Source: Curtobacterium sp. MCBA15_001 (GTDB taxonomy: Bacteria > Actinomycetota > Actinomycetes > Actinomycetales > Microbacteriaceae). Taken from it: 64,000 nt of DNA. Shown one piece after another: positions 44,126-52,767 of the stretch. The position numbers and the translations under genes were made by a program. The notes below the pieces were generated by a model that was given only the letters and a program-made list of their open reading frames with translations, searched no databases and was not told the origin of the DNA. Positions within the stretch are counted from its first letter, which is position 1, and the number at the start of each line of letters is the position of its first letter. Where the stretch lies: assembly GCF_001864835.1 (NCBI RefSeq), contig NZ_MJGI01000027.1, positions 302,154 through 366,153 on the forward strand. Reading direction: 5' to 3'.

Positions 44126-44261
44126 GCGACAGAATCGATGTCGTACGACAGCGGCGGTGTCGTTCCGGGTCGGCAGCGCTAGCCGGGCGGGAGCGGCTCC
44201 CGCGCCCGCGACAAGACCGACGTCGTACGACAGCGACGATGTCGATCCGAGTCGGCATTGC
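44126..44261. repeat. Two 54-bp direct repeats, about 80% identical
   Basis: Copies at 44126-44179 and 44208-44261 (82-bp period) each contain the palindrome GTCGTACGAC and end in GAGTCGGCA or GGGTCGGCA-like sequence. The spacer GAGCGGCTCCCGC region is itself partly symmetric. Confidence 0.7.
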
Positions 44262-44299
44262 CCGCCGCGCGCGCGGGCCCGCCGGCTGCGGCGCCCGCG

Positions 44300-45298
44300 T
44301 CAGGCGCCGGTGCTCGCGCGCGGGACCAGCCGCGTCGGCAGGGCGTGTGCGGGCGGCTCCGTGCCGTCGAGCATCGCGAGCAGCCGCAGTGCCGCCGCTC
44401 GCCCCAGGTCGGCTCCGGGCAGGGCCACGCTCGTCAGCGCGGGCGCGGTGACCGACGAGGACGGCAGGTCGTCGAAGCCGGCGACGGCCAGCACCCCCGG
44501 GACCGCGATGCCCCGCGATGCAGCGACCCGGAGCACCCCGTACGCCAGGGTGTCCGCGGCGGCGACCACGGCCGTGACCCCGGACGCCACCCAGCGCGCG
44601 AGGACCCCGGCCGCGACCTCGGCCGCGGCGTCGATCGTCAGGTCCGCCTGCGCGGTGACGTCGGACATGGTCACCCCGGCTGCGGCGCAGGCCTGCTCGA
44701 ACATCGCCCGGCGCACCGCGAAGGTCTGCGCACGCGAGGTCCCGTCGAGGTAGGCCACGTGGCGGTGTCCCGCAGCGCCCAGGTGCGACACCAGGGACGA
44801 CACCCCCGCGCTCAGGTCGTAGTTGACGGCGTCGGCACCGCCCGGGGCATCGAGCAGCACCACGGGGACGCTCGCGGCGATCGTCTGGTCGGCGGTGGGT
44901 GCGTCGACGAGGATGCCCGCGGGCCGGAGCCGTTCGAAGCGCCGGACGTCCTCGAGCCCCGGCTGCGACCCGCGCTCGGTGACGGAGAGCACGAGCTGGA
45001 AGCGTTCTCCGAGGGTGTCGCGCACGCCGCGGATGACCTCGGCGAAGAAGGGGTTCGACAGGTCGGGCGCGATGAGCACCACCAGGTCGCCACTGCCCCG
45101 GGCCAGGGAGCTCGCCGCGTGGTCCACGACGTACCCGAGCTCGTCGACGGCGGCGCGGACCCGGGCGACGATCGGCGTCGAGACCCGCCCGCGCTCCTTG
45201 CCGTTGACCACGAGCGAGACGGTCGCGATGCTCGTCCCGGCACGCTCGGCGACCATCCGGGCGGTGACGCGCGGGCTGCTCGGCGTGGGGTTCGGCAC
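44300..45298 (-). CDS. LacI-family repressor of the nucleoside operon
   Basis: A 332-residue regulator. The HTH and hinge are VTARMVAERAGTSIATVSLV followed by VNGKERGRVS; the periplasmic-binding-protein-like domain has VVLIAPDLSNPFFAEVIRGV and VAGFDDLPSSSVTAPALTSV. The GTG at 45298 is leaderless with TAGCAT 6 bases upstream. It is divergent from the nucleoside hydrolase operon and two matching operators lie between, so it most likely senses ribose or a nucleoside and controls both sides. Confidence 0.9.
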   Translation of the reverse strand: MPNPTPSSPRVTARMVAERAGTSIATVSLVVNGKERGRVSTPIVARVRAAVDELGYVVDHAASSLARGSGDLVVLIAPDLSNPFFAEVIRGVRDTLGERFQLVLSVTERGSQPGLEDVRRFERLRPAGILVDAPTADQTIAASVPVVLLDAPGGADAVNYDLSAGVSSLVSHLGAAGHRHVAYLDGTSRAQTFAVRRAMFEQACAAAGVTMSDVTAQADLTIDAAAEVAAGVLARWVASGVTAVVAAADTLAYGVLRVAASRGIAVPGVLAVAGFDDLPSSSVTAPALTSVALPGADLGRAAALRLLAMLDGTEPPAHALPTRLVPRASTGA

Positions 45299-45334
45299 CC
45301 GATGATGCTACCGACCAGGCCGCCAGACTTGACG

Positions 45335-45370
45335 TCAAGCGTTTGATGATGTGTGATGTCAAACGCTTGA
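45335..45370. promoter_or_regulatory. Inverted pair of LacI-type operators
   Basis: TCAAGCGTTTGA (45335-45346) and TCAAACGCTTGA (45359-45370) are exact reverse complements, each with the central CG of LacI-family sites, 24 bp centre to centre. TTGACG boxes overlap both. They lie in the 146-base gap between LacI and the nucleoside hydrolase. Confidence 0.8.
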
Positions 45371-45444
45371 CGCGGCGTGCATGGCGCGTCAGGCCGCCTC
45401 CTTCCCGGGCGCGACCCGGATCCCCGACGAAGTGGAGCACCACC

Positions 45445-46470
45445 GTGACCGAACCCACCCCGCGCAAGATCATCCTCGACTGCGACCCCGGCCACGACGA
45501 CGCCGTCGCGATGCTGCTGGCCCACGGCAACCCCGACATCGAGCTGCTCGCGGTGACCACCGTCGTCGGCAACCAGACGCTGCCGAAGGTCACGCGCAAC
45601 GCGCTCGCCGTCGCCCGCATCGCCGGCATCACCGGGGTGCCCTTCGCTGCCGGCAGCCCGCGTCCGCTGCTGCGCGAGATCGAGGTCGCACCGGACATCC
45701 ACGGCGAGAGCGGCCTCGACGGCACGATGCTGCCGGAGCCGTCCTTCGCGCTCGACGAGCGGCATGCGGTCGACCTGATCATCGACACCGTGATGGCCCA
45801 CGAGCCCGGCACGGTCACCATCGTCCCGACCGCCGGCCTGACGAACATCGCCCTGGCCGTGCGCAAGGAACCGCGGATCATCGAGCGCGTCAAGGAGGTC
45901 GTGCTGATGGGCGGCGGCGTGCACGTGGGCAACTGGAGCCCGGTCGCCGAGTTCAACATCGTCATCGACCCCGAGGCCGCGGACATCGTCTTCAGCGCCG
46001 GGTGGGACGTCGTGATGGTCGGGCTCGACCTGACCCACCAGGCACTCGCCACCCCCGAGGTCGCTGCGCGCATCGCCGCCGTCGGCACGGGCCCCGCTGC
46101 CTTCGTCGGGGAGCTGCTCGACTTCTTCGGCCAGACCTACAAGGACGTGCAGGGCTTCGACGCGCCGCCCGTGCACGACCCCTGCGCCGTCGCCTACGTC
46201 ATCGACCCGACGATCGTCCGCGCCGTCAAGGTGCCGATCACGATCGAGACGCACGGCACGCACACCCTGGGCATGACGGTCGCCGACTTCCGTGCCCCCG
46301 CCCCCGAGGACTGCCGCACGAGCGCGGCCCTCGAACTCGACCACGGCCGGTTCTGGGACCTGGTCGTCGACGCCCTGGAGCGCATCGGCGAGACGCCCGA
46401 CACCGGCTGGAGCCCGCGCACGGCGCCGACGGCCACGACCACCACCACCGCAAGCACCCAGAAGGCCTGA
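45445..46470 (+). CDS. Inosine/uridine-preferring nucleoside hydrolase
   Basis: A 341-residue hydrolase that cuts the N-glycosidic bond of ribonucleosides to ribose and base. The calcium-binding aspartate cluster DxDxxxDD is at residues 12-19 (LDCDPGHDDA); VPTAGLTNIALAVRKEPRII and VVLMGGGVHVGNWSPVAEFN are family motifs, with FNIVIDPEAADIVF and the histidine in VHDPCAVAYVIDP. GTGGAG seven bases before the GTG at 45445 sets the start. It is first in an operon with an MFS permease and ribokinase. Confidence 0.92.
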   Translation: MTEPTPRKIILDCDPGHDDAVAMLLAHGNPDIELLAVTTVVGNQTLPKVTRNALAVARIAGITGVPFAAGSPRPLLREIEVAPDIHGESGLDGTMLPEPSFALDERHAVDLIIDTVMAHEPGTVTIVPTAGLTNIALAVRKEPRIIERVKEVVLMGGGVHVGNWSPVAEFNIVIDPEAADIVFSAGWDVVMVGLDLTHQALATPEVAARIAAVGTGPAAFVGELLDFFGQTYKDVQGFDAPPVHDPCAVAYVIDPTIVRAVKVPITIETHGTHTLGMTVADFRAPAPEDCRTSAALELDHGRFWDLVVDALERIGETPDTGWSPRTAPTATTTTTASTQKA

Positions 46471-46475
46471 TCCGC

Positions 46476-47906
46476 ATGCCCACCACATCGACGAAGAAGT
46501 CGATCGGCGCCCTCACCGCGGCGCTCCTCGCAGCCTGCATCGCGTTCCAGCTGAACGCCAGCATGCTCAGCCCCGCGCTGGTCACCATGGCGCGCGAGCT
46601 CAAGACCGACGACGCCACGATCGGCCTGTCGCAGACGCTGTACTTCACGCTCGCCGCGCTGTTCTCGCTGTTCCTGCCGCGCCTGTCCGACATCGTCGGT
46701 CGCAAACGCGTGCTGATCGGCATGCTCGCCGTGATGCTCGTCGGCAGCATCGTCGCCGCGACCGCAGTGAACGTCCCGATGCTCTTCACCGGCCGCATCA
46801 TCCAGGGCGTCACCGGCCCGGTCGTGCCGATCTGCCTGCTCGTCCTCCGCAACGAGATCAGCGACCCGAAGCGCTACGGCGCGGCCCTCGGCCTGCTCAC
46901 CGCGGTCAACGGCGGCATCGCGGGCATCGACTCGCTCGCGGGCGGCTGGATCGCCACGGCCTTCGGGTTCCGCGGGATCTTCTGGGTCATCGCCGTCGTC
47001 ACCGTCGTCGCGCTCGCGCTGGTCGCCGTCTGGGGCGTGGAGTCCCGCCCGTCCCAGGGCACCCGGATGGACTGGATCGGTGTCGTGCCCCTCGTGGTGA
47101 GCGTGGGCGCCCTGCTGACCGCGTTCAACGAGGCCGGCAAGCTCGGCGCCGCGAACCCGGCGATCGTCATCGGCGGGATCGTCGTCGCCCTCGCTGCCTT
47201 CGCCGTGTTCTGGGCCGTCGAGTCCCGGGTGCGCGAGCCCCTCGTGGAGACCCGGTTCCTCAAGCGCCGGGCGACCTGGGCCCTCCTCGCGACGACGTTC
47301 CTGACGATGACGGGTGTGTTCGCCGTCGTCAACGGCCTCGTCACGAGCCTCGCCCAGAACCCGGACGCGGGCTTCGGGATGGAGGCCGACCTGGCCTCCC
47401 TGGTGTTCCTCACGCCGTACGCGCTGGTCGGCTGGATCGTCGGTCCGTTCGCCGGTCGGCTCGCGCCCACGATCGGCTACCGGGCGATCCTGCGCGTCGG
47501 ACTCGTCGGCAGCATCGTCGCGACCCTGCTCATGGCGTTCGTCGGGGTGCACTCGCTGCCGGTCCTGGTCGCCGCCACCGTCTTGATCGGCATCACCTAC
47601 GCCGGCATCGCGAACATCATCCTCAACGGCCTGGGCATCGTGCTCTCGCCCGACTCGAACCCCGGCTTCCTGCCCGGCCTGAACGCCGGTGCGTTCAACC
47701 TCGGCGCCGGCGTCAGCTTCGCCGTGCTGCCCGCGCTGCAGATCGCCCTCGGTGTCGGTGGGTCCGCCGGGACCGCCGGCTACTCCGGTGGGATGCTGCT
47801 CGGAGCCGGGGTCACGATCGTGGCCCTCGCGGTCTCGTTCCTGATCCCACGGCCCGTCGAGGCCGAGACGACCACCCCCGCACCCCAGAAGGAGACCGTC
47901 CGGTGA
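46476..47906 (+). CDS. MFS transporter, probable nucleoside or ribose permease
   Basis: A 476-residue MFS protein with about 12-14 helices. FQLNASMLSPALVTMARELK in the first helix and LPRLSDIVGRKRVLIGMLAV as the loop 2-3 motif (G-x-x-x-D-x-x-G-R-K/R) are typical. It starts at ATG 46476, five bases after the hydrolase stop, with AGAAGG ten bases upstream, and its stop overlaps ribokinase as GTGA. The operon context suggests import of nucleosides, but sequence does not show substrate. Confidence 0.88.
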   Translation: MPTTSTKKSIGALTAALLAACIAFQLNASMLSPALVTMARELKTDDATIGLSQTLYFTLAALFSLFLPRLSDIVGRKRVLIGMLAVMLVGSIVAATAVNVPMLFTGRIIQGVTGPVVPICLLVLRNEISDPKRYGAALGLLTAVNGGIAGIDSLAGGWIATAFGFRGIFWVIAVVTVVALALVAVWGVESRPSQGTRMDWIGVVPLVVSVGALLTAFNEAGKLGAANPAIVIGGIVVALAAFAVFWAVESRVREPLVETRFLKRRATWALLATTFLTMTGVFAVVNGLVTSLAQNPDAGFGMEADLASLVFLTPYALVGWIVGPFAGRLAPTIGYRAILRVGLVGSIVATLLMAFVGVHSLPVLVAATVLIGITYAGIANIILNGLGIVLSPDSNPGFLPGLNAGAFNLGAGVSFAVLPALQIALGVGGSAGTAGYSGGMLLGAGVTIVALAVSFLIPRPVEAETTTPAPQKETVR

Positions 47907-48760
47907 ACACGATCGTCGTCGTCGGGTCGCTCAACGCGGACCTGGTGGTCCGCACCGAGCGCTTCCCGAAGCCTGGTGAGACCCTGCACGGGTCCGACCT
48001 GCAGACCCTGCCGGGTGGCAAGTCCGCCAACCAGGCCGTGGCAGCCGGGAGGCTCGGGGGAACCGTTCGCATGATCGGTGCGGTCGGTGACGACGGGAAC
48101 GGTGCGCTGCTCCGCGACTCCGTCGCGGCCGCCGGTGCGGACACGACGCACGTCGCGGTCCGGCAGGGAACGGCGACCGGGACCGCCGTCATCACCGTCG
48201 ACGGCCACGGCGAGAACACCATCGTGATCTCCGGCGGCGCGAACGCCACGCTGACGCCGGACGACGTCCCCGCCGACGCGTTCGCCGACGCCGCGGTGCT
48301 CGGGCTGTGTCTCGAGGTCTCGATCGACGTCGTGCTCGCCGCTGCACGGGCCGCACACGAAGCCGGCGTCACGGTCCTGACGAACCTGTCCCCGTTCGGC
48401 GACGTCCCGCGCGAGCTCCTCGACCTGACCGACGTGCTGCTCGTCAACGAGCACGAGGCCGAGCTGCTCGGCGACCACGGTGTCGCCCGGGTCGTCGTCA
48501 CGCGGGGGAGCGCCGGGTCGGTCGTGCACGACGGCGACGCCGCACCGGTCGAGGTCCCCGCGATCCCGGTCGAGGCCGTCGACACCACGGGCTGCGGCGA
48601 CGCCTTCATGGGTGCGGTCGCGCTCAAGCTCGCCGCCGGAGACGCTCTCGTCGACGCCGCACGCTTCGCCGCCGGGGTCGGGGCGTACGCCGCGACCGGG
48701 GTGGGCGCACAGGCGTCCTACCCGACCACGGACCAGCTGGAGGCGTTCCTGCGGGCGTAA
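47903..48760 (+). CDS. rbsK: Ribokinase
   Basis: A 285-residue PfkB-family kinase that phosphorylates ribose to ribose 5-phosphate. The sugar motif is [20 protein letters not shown] with [18 protein letters not shown]; the ATP and catalytic motif is [19 protein letters not shown], the aspartate in GCGDAF being the base. Start GTG 47903 overlaps the permease stop and has AAGGAG upstream. The operon thus takes a nucleoside, hydrolyses it and feeds ribose to the pentose phosphate pathway. Confidence 0.92.
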   Translation: MNTIVVVGSLNADLVVRTERFPKPGETLHGSDLQTLPGGKSANQAVAAGRLGGTVRMIGAVGDDGNGALLRDSVAAAGADTTHVAVRQGTATGTAVITVDGHGENTIVISGGANATLTPDDVPADAFADAAVLGLCLEVSIDVVLAAARAAHEAGVTVLTNLSPFGDVPRELLDLTDVLLVNEHEAELLGDHGVARVVVTRGSAGSVVHDGDAAPVEVPAIPVEAVDTTGCGDAFMGAVALKLAAGDALVDAARFAAGVGAYAATGVGAQASYPTTDQLEAFLRA

Positions 48761-48762
48761 GT

Positions 48763-48779
48763 GGGGCCTCCCGTCCGTC
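48763..48779. repeat. Half copy of the palindrome family
   Basis: GGGGCCTCCCGTCCGTC without a left arm, two bases after the ribokinase stop. The element has lost its hairpin but keeps the conserved right side. Confidence 0.6.
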
Positions 48780-48809
48780 ATCTGCCCGGCGAGCCGGTAT
48801 CTTGCATAC

Positions 48810-49748
48810 ATGCGCGTGGGAGTCCTCGACATCGGGTCCAACACCGGTCACCTGCTGGTGGTCGACGCCCACGGGGGTGCTGCGCCGCTGCCGGCGTCCT
48901 CGTACAAGCAGCCGTTGCGGCTCGCCGAGCACCTGGACGACCGCGGCGCCGTGACGCCGGTCGGGGTCGACGCCCTCACCGCCTTCGTGGCGGAGTCCGT
49001 CCGGATCGCCGAGGAACGCGGGTGCGAGGACATGCTCGGCTTCGCGACCTCGGCCGTGCGTGACGCGGTGAACTCGGACGCCGTCCTGGCCCACGTCCAG
49101 GACCGCACCGGCGTGGAGCTCGCCGTGCTGTCCGGGTCGGACGAGGCACGCCTGACGTTCCTGGCCGTCCGGCGGTGGTTCGGGTGGTCCGCCGGTCGGC
49201 TCGCCGTGTTCGACATCGGCGGCGGCTCGCTCGAGATCGCCGGCGGGGCGGACGAGGCGCCCGACGTCGCGTGGTCGATGCCGATCGGCGCCGCCCGCCT
49301 CGCGCGCTCGTTCTTCGCGGCCGGCACCCCGACCGAGGACGACGTCCGCCGCCTGCGCCACGAGGTCCGCGTCGAGATCGCCCGTGACGCCGGCAAGCTG
49401 CTCCGTGCCGGGGCTCCCGACCGCGCCGTGGCGACCTCGAAGACGTTCCGGTCCATCGCGCGGATCTGCGGTGCGGCCCCGTCCGCTGCCGGACCGCTGG
49501 TCGCGCGGTCGCTCGAAGGGGCGGTGCTGCGGGCGAAGCTGCCGGCGCTCCTGACCATGTCGGTCGACCAGCTCGCGGCGCTGCCCGGGGTCTCGGCGAG
49601 CCGGGCGCACCAGGTCGTGCCCGGCGCGCTCGTCGCCGAGGCGTGCCTGGACATCTTCGACCTGCCCGCGCTGGAGATCTGCCCGTGGGCGCTCCGCGAG
49701 GGCGTCATCCTCGAGCGGCTCGACCAGTTGTCGGTGCTCGGGGCGTAG
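48810..49748 (+). CDS. Ppx/GppA-family phosphatase
   Basis: A 312-residue actin-fold phosphatase that acts on polyphosphate or pppGpp. Phosphate loops are [16 protein letters not shown] at the N terminus and [15 protein letters not shown] in the middle; the C-terminal lobe has [20 protein letters not shown] and [12 protein letters not shown]. Start is leaderless with TATCTT (48798-48803) 6 bases before the ATG. It is short for the family, lacking the C-terminal HD-type domain of full Ppx. Confidence 0.9.
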   Translation: MRVGVLDIGSNTGHLLVVDAHGGAAPLPASSYKQPLRLAEHLDDRGAVTPVGVDALTAFVAESVRIAEERGCEDMLGFATSAVRDAVNSDAVLAHVQDRTGVELAVLSGSDEARLTFLAVRRWFGWSAGRLAVFDIGGGSLEIAGGADEAPDVAWSMPIGAARLARSFFAAGTPTEDDVRRLRHEVRVEIARDAGKLLRAGAPDRAVATSKTFRSIARICGAAPSAAGPLVARSLEGAVLRAKLPALLTMSVDQLAALPGVSASRAHQVVPGALVAEACLDIFDLPALEICPWALREGVILERLDQLSVLGA

Positions 49749-49754
49749 GGGCCG

Positions 49755-50360
49755 CTACCGGTTCCTCGGCGGCGCGAGGAGCCAGGGTCGGATCAGCTTC
49801 GTCACGAAGGGCAGCACCCAGAACGTCATGATCGGCGTCAGCACGAGCGTGGTGATCAGGACCCGGGGCAGCGCGGCGAGTCCCGCGAAGGCCGGGACGA
49901 ACGCGCCGACGAGGATCGTGAACGCCAGGTTCACCGGGAAGAACCCGAGCCAGATGCTGACCGCCTGCTTCCAGCGCGGGGGAGCGCTCGATGCAGGGGC
50001 ATCCGCAGGGGCGTCGAACCAGCCCTCGATCCCGGTGCGCTTCTCGACGCGGGACTCCACGACGAGGTCCCGCCCGAGGTCGAGCCACCGCAGCCGGTCG
50101 TCGGAGTTCTCCCACGTCGACAGGGAGTCGTGGTCGGCGAAGCGGTAGAGCATGTGCCACTCGCGGGACTGCGCGCGGGAGCGGACCCACCCGGAGCCGA
50201 GGAACCCGGGGTAGCGGTTGGCGAGGTTGACGCCGGACTGCACCCAGGCGGTGGCCTCGGGGATGCGCTCGGGTTCGACCAGGCGGGTGATGGACACGGT
50301 GACGGGCGGGCCCGCTGTCCCGGATGGGTACTGCAGCGTTCCTGGCTCTTGTGGAGTCAT
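49755..50360 (-). CDS. Monooxygenase-type (ABM) domain membrane protein
   Basis: A 201-residue protein. The N-terminal two-thirds is a ferredoxin-like ABM domain (VTVSITRLVEPERIPEATAW, SREWHMLYRFADHDSLSTWE, WENSDDRLRWLDLG). The C-terminal third has two or three hydrophobic helices (WLGFFPVNLAFTILVGAFVP, VLITTLVLTPIMTFWVLPFV). The start at 50360 has only a weak GACACT box 6 bases upstream. Family members are often annotated as antibiotic biosynthesis monooxygenases, but the membrane part means a different, unknown role. Confidence 0.82.
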   Translation of the reverse strand: MTPQEPGTLQYPSGTAGPPVTVSITRLVEPERIPEATAWVQSGVNLANRYPGFLGSGWVRSRAQSREWHMLYRFADHDSLSTWENSDDRLRWLDLGRDLVVESRVEKRTGIEGWFDAPADAPASSAPPRWKQAVSIWLGFFPVNLAFTILVGAFVPAFAGLAALPRVLITTLVLTPIMTFWVLPFVTKLIRPWLLAPPRNR

Positions 50361-50434
50361 CCGGACAGTGTCGCGGATCCGTGTTTCGGGCTCGTGTCGA
50401 GGACGATGTCTTCGCGAATGTGGTTGTCTCAACG

Positions 50435-50469
50435 CGTATAAATGTGGCGCTTATACGGACTGATAAAGT
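50435..50469 (+). promoter_or_regulatory. CGTATAA-N9-TTATACG dyad and -10 of the ATPase gene
   Basis: Inverted copies CGTATAA (50435-50441) and TTATACG (50451-50457) lie just before the -10 box TAAAGT (50464-50469), which is 6 bases from the GTG start. This AT-rich stretch stands out locally and suggests a repressor site. Confidence 0.6.
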
Positions 50470-50475
50470 CACACC

Positions 50476-51678
50476 GTGACTGAAAGTATCGCTCCGTCGA
50501 ACCCGTTCCGCCCTGGAGCGGGTCGCGTCCCGCCCGAGCTCGCTGGCCGCGATGGCCTGCTGCGGACCGTGGACCTGTCGCTGGCGCAGATCCTCGCGGA
50601 CTCGGAGGGAGACCGACCGATCGTCATCTCGGGCCTGCGGGGTGTGGGCAAGACCGTCCTGCTCAACGAGATCGGTCGGCAGGCGCGTGAGTCAGGCCGA
50701 TGGGCCGTCATCAAGATCGAGGCGAGTGCAGGCAGGAACCTCGGGCAGGCCATCGCGCGGGAACTCCACGGGGCGCTGCGGTCGACCTTGTCGATGGGGG
50801 AGAACGCACGAGCCAGGTTCGGGCGAGCGCTGCGCGTCTTCAAGTCCTTCCAGATGTCCGTGGATCCCGGCGGCACCTACGGATTCGGTGTCGAGATCGC
50901 GCCCGAGGCCGGGTACGCCGACAGTGGGGCGTTCGAGCGCGACCTGGAAGACCTCCTCCGCGAGGTCGGTCTGGCGTTCCGTGAGCTCGACCAGGCGCTC
51001 CTCTTGTTGGTCGACGAGCTCCAAGACGCGCCGAGGAACGACCTCAACGCACTGAACCTCGCGCTGCATGCACTCGGACAGGAGCCACACCCGGTCCCGG
51101 TGATGATGGTCGGTACGGGTCTTCCCTCACTGCCCGCGGTACTCGCGGACGCCACGAGCTACGCCGAGCGGCTCTACGACTACCGACGTCTCGACCTGCT
51201 CGACGACGAACAGACGCGCATCGCCCTGACACGTCCGGCTGAACGTTCCGGTGTCACCTGGGTGTCCGAGGCGCTGGACCGTGCCGTCGAGGCCATCGCG
51301 GGGTACCCCTACTTCGCGCAAGCCTGCGGCAAACACGTCTGGGACGTCAGGTCCCTGGCGGACGAGATCGGCCTCGAGGACGCTGAAGCGGGAGTCCTGC
51401 GCGCACGAGACGAAGTCGACCAAGGGCTGTACCAGTCGAGGTGGGACCGAGCGACTCCGAAGCAGCGTGAACTGCTCCAGGCGATGGCGGAGGACGGCGA
51501 CGGGCCGTCGGCGATCCAGGACCTCGTCACGCGCACCGGCAAACGGCGCACGAGCGACTTGTCGGTCTCGCGCAACGAACTGATCAAGAACGGCCACGTG
51601 TTCGCGCCTGACCGCGGGTTCCTGGCGTTCACCGTGCCGGGCATGGCCGACTTCATCCACCGGACCGTGACGACGTGA
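50476..51678 (+). CDS. Stand-alone AAA-type ATPase with winged-helix end
   Basis: A 400-residue ATPase of the archaeal-type/ORC1-like group. Walker A is GLRGVGKT (53-60), Walker B is LLLLVDELQD (175-184), and a sensor region follows (PVMMVGTGLPSLPAVLADAT). The C-terminal part (about 315-400) is winged-helix-like: PSAIQDLVTRTGKRRTSDLS then VSRNELIKNGHVF. Such proteins couple ATP hydrolysis to DNA or protein partners; function is unknown. It is somewhat less G+C-biased than its neighbours and is leaderless with TAAAGT. It is convergent with ku, which does not by itself link it to repair. Confidence 0.83.
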   Translation: MTESIAPSNPFRPGAGRVPPELAGRDGLLRTVDLSLAQILADSEGDRPIVISGLRGVGKTVLLNEIGRQARESGRWAVIKIEASAGRNLGQAIARELHGALRSTLSMGENARARFGRALRVFKSFQMSVDPGGTYGFGVEIAPEAGYADSGAFERDLEDLLREVGLAFRELDQALLLLVDELQDAPRNDLNALNLALHALGQEPHPVPVMMVGTGLPSLPAVLADATSYAERLYDYRRLDLLDDEQTRIALTRPAERSGVTWVSEALDRAVEAIAGYPYFAQACGKHVWDVRSLADEIGLEDAEAGVLRARDEVDQGLYQSRWDRATPKQRELLQAMAEDGDGPSAIQDLVTRTGKRRTSDLSVSRNELIKNGHVFAPDRGFLAFTVPGMADFIHRTVTT

Positions 51679-51697
51679 TCGGCGAACCGGCGAAGGG

Positions 51698-52714
51698 CTA
51701 GCTGGCGCGCTTCTTCGCTGCGGGCTTCTTCGCAGTGCTCTTCTTCGCCGTGGTCGCACTCGTGGTCGTGCTCTTCTTCGCCGGAGCCCGCTTGGCCGGT
51801 GCCTTCTTCGCCGGCGCCTGCTCCGAGTCGGAATCGGAACCGGAATCCGAGGCTGAGCCGGATCCTGCCGACCCGCCCGACCCGGAACGTGCCGTGCCCC
51901 GGGAACGCGACCCCGAGTCTCCCGACCGCTTCTTGTCCACCGACGCCCGCAGGGCGGCCATCAGGTCGATGACGTCACCGCCCTCGTCATCGTCGTCGGA
52001 GGACGCCTGCTCACCGAAGGTCGCTGCCGTGTCGACGTCGTCGCCGGACTCGAGCTTGGCGTCGATGAGCTGCTGCAGCTCGACCTGGTACTCGTCCGTG
52101 TAGCGGTCCGGGTCGAAGTCGGTCGACATGCTCGCGACGAGCGACGAGGACATCTTCAGCTCGTTCGCGCTGACCTTGACCGACGTGTCGAGGGCTTTGA
52201 AGTCGGCGGCACGGACCTCGTCGCCCCAGAGCAGCCCCTGCAGGAGCAGCACGTCGTCGTGCACGCGCAGCACCCCGAGCCGGGTCTTCTGGCGCAGGGT
52301 GAACTGCACGATCGCCAGTCGGTCGGTCTCCTCGAGGGTCCGCCGCAGCAGGACGTAGGCCTTGGGGGACCGCGAGTCGGGTTCCAGGTAGTACGTCTTC
52401 TCGAACATCATCGGGTCGACCTGGTCGACGGGCACGAACTCGAGCACCTCGATCTCGTGCGACTGCTCCTGCGGCAGCTGCTTGAAGTCGTCGGCGGTGA
52501 GCACGACGGTCTTCTCGCCGTCGTCGTACGCGCGTTGGATGTCGGCGTACTCGACCTCGTGGCCGAGCTCGCACACACGCTTGTACCGGATGCGGGCCTT
52601 GTCCTCGTCGTGGACCTGGTGCATCGACACGTCGTGGGTCTCGGTGGCGGCGTAGACCTTGATCGGCACGTTGACCAGCCCGAACGCGATGGAGCCCTTC
52701 CAGATCGACCTCAT
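51698..52714 (-). CDS. ku: Ku end-binding protein
   Basis: A 338-residue bacterial Ku. It opens MRSIWKGSIAFGLVNVPIKV, the family start, and the beta-barrel core runs to about residue 250 with HEIEVLEFVPVDQVDPMMFE and LRQKTRLGVLRVHDDVLLLQ (part). The C-terminal 70 residues are a Ser/Gly linker followed by a lysine/alanine-rich tail (KKAPAKRAPAKK...), as in mycobacterial Ku, that strengthens DNA binding. ATG 52714 has CATCAT 6 bases upstream. It binds broken ends and recruits LigD, encoded in the divergent operon. Confidence 0.93.
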   Translation of the reverse strand: MRSIWKGSIAFGLVNVPIKVYAATETHDVSMHQVHDEDKARIRYKRVCELGHEVEYADIQRAYDDGEKTVVLTADDFKQLPQEQSHEIEVLEFVPVDQVDPMMFEKTYYLEPDSRSPKAYVLLRRTLEETDRLAIVQFTLRQKTRLGVLRVHDDVLLLQGLLWGDEVRAADFKALDTSVKVSANELKMSSSLVASMSTDFDPDRYTDEYQVELQQLIDAKLESGDDVDTAATFGEQASSDDDDEGGDVIDLMAALRASVDKKRSGDSGSRSRGTARSGSGGSAGSGSASDSGSDSDSEQAPAKKAPAKRAPAKKSTTTSATTAKKSTAKKPAAKKRAS

Positions 52715-52767
52715 GAGCACATGATGCCCGTGAGCGCATGAGAGTGCCCGCGAGCACCATGGGGGCC

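Larger units (their letters stand above)
43972..44299. other. Gene-free gap with terminator, palindrome and direct repeats
   Basis: The 328-base space between the convergent MFS and LacI genes holds no gene. In order it has a long composite hairpin (43992-44038), a degenerate palindrome-family copy (44053-44083) and two 54-bp direct repeats (44126-44179 and 44208-44261). Confidence 0.7.
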
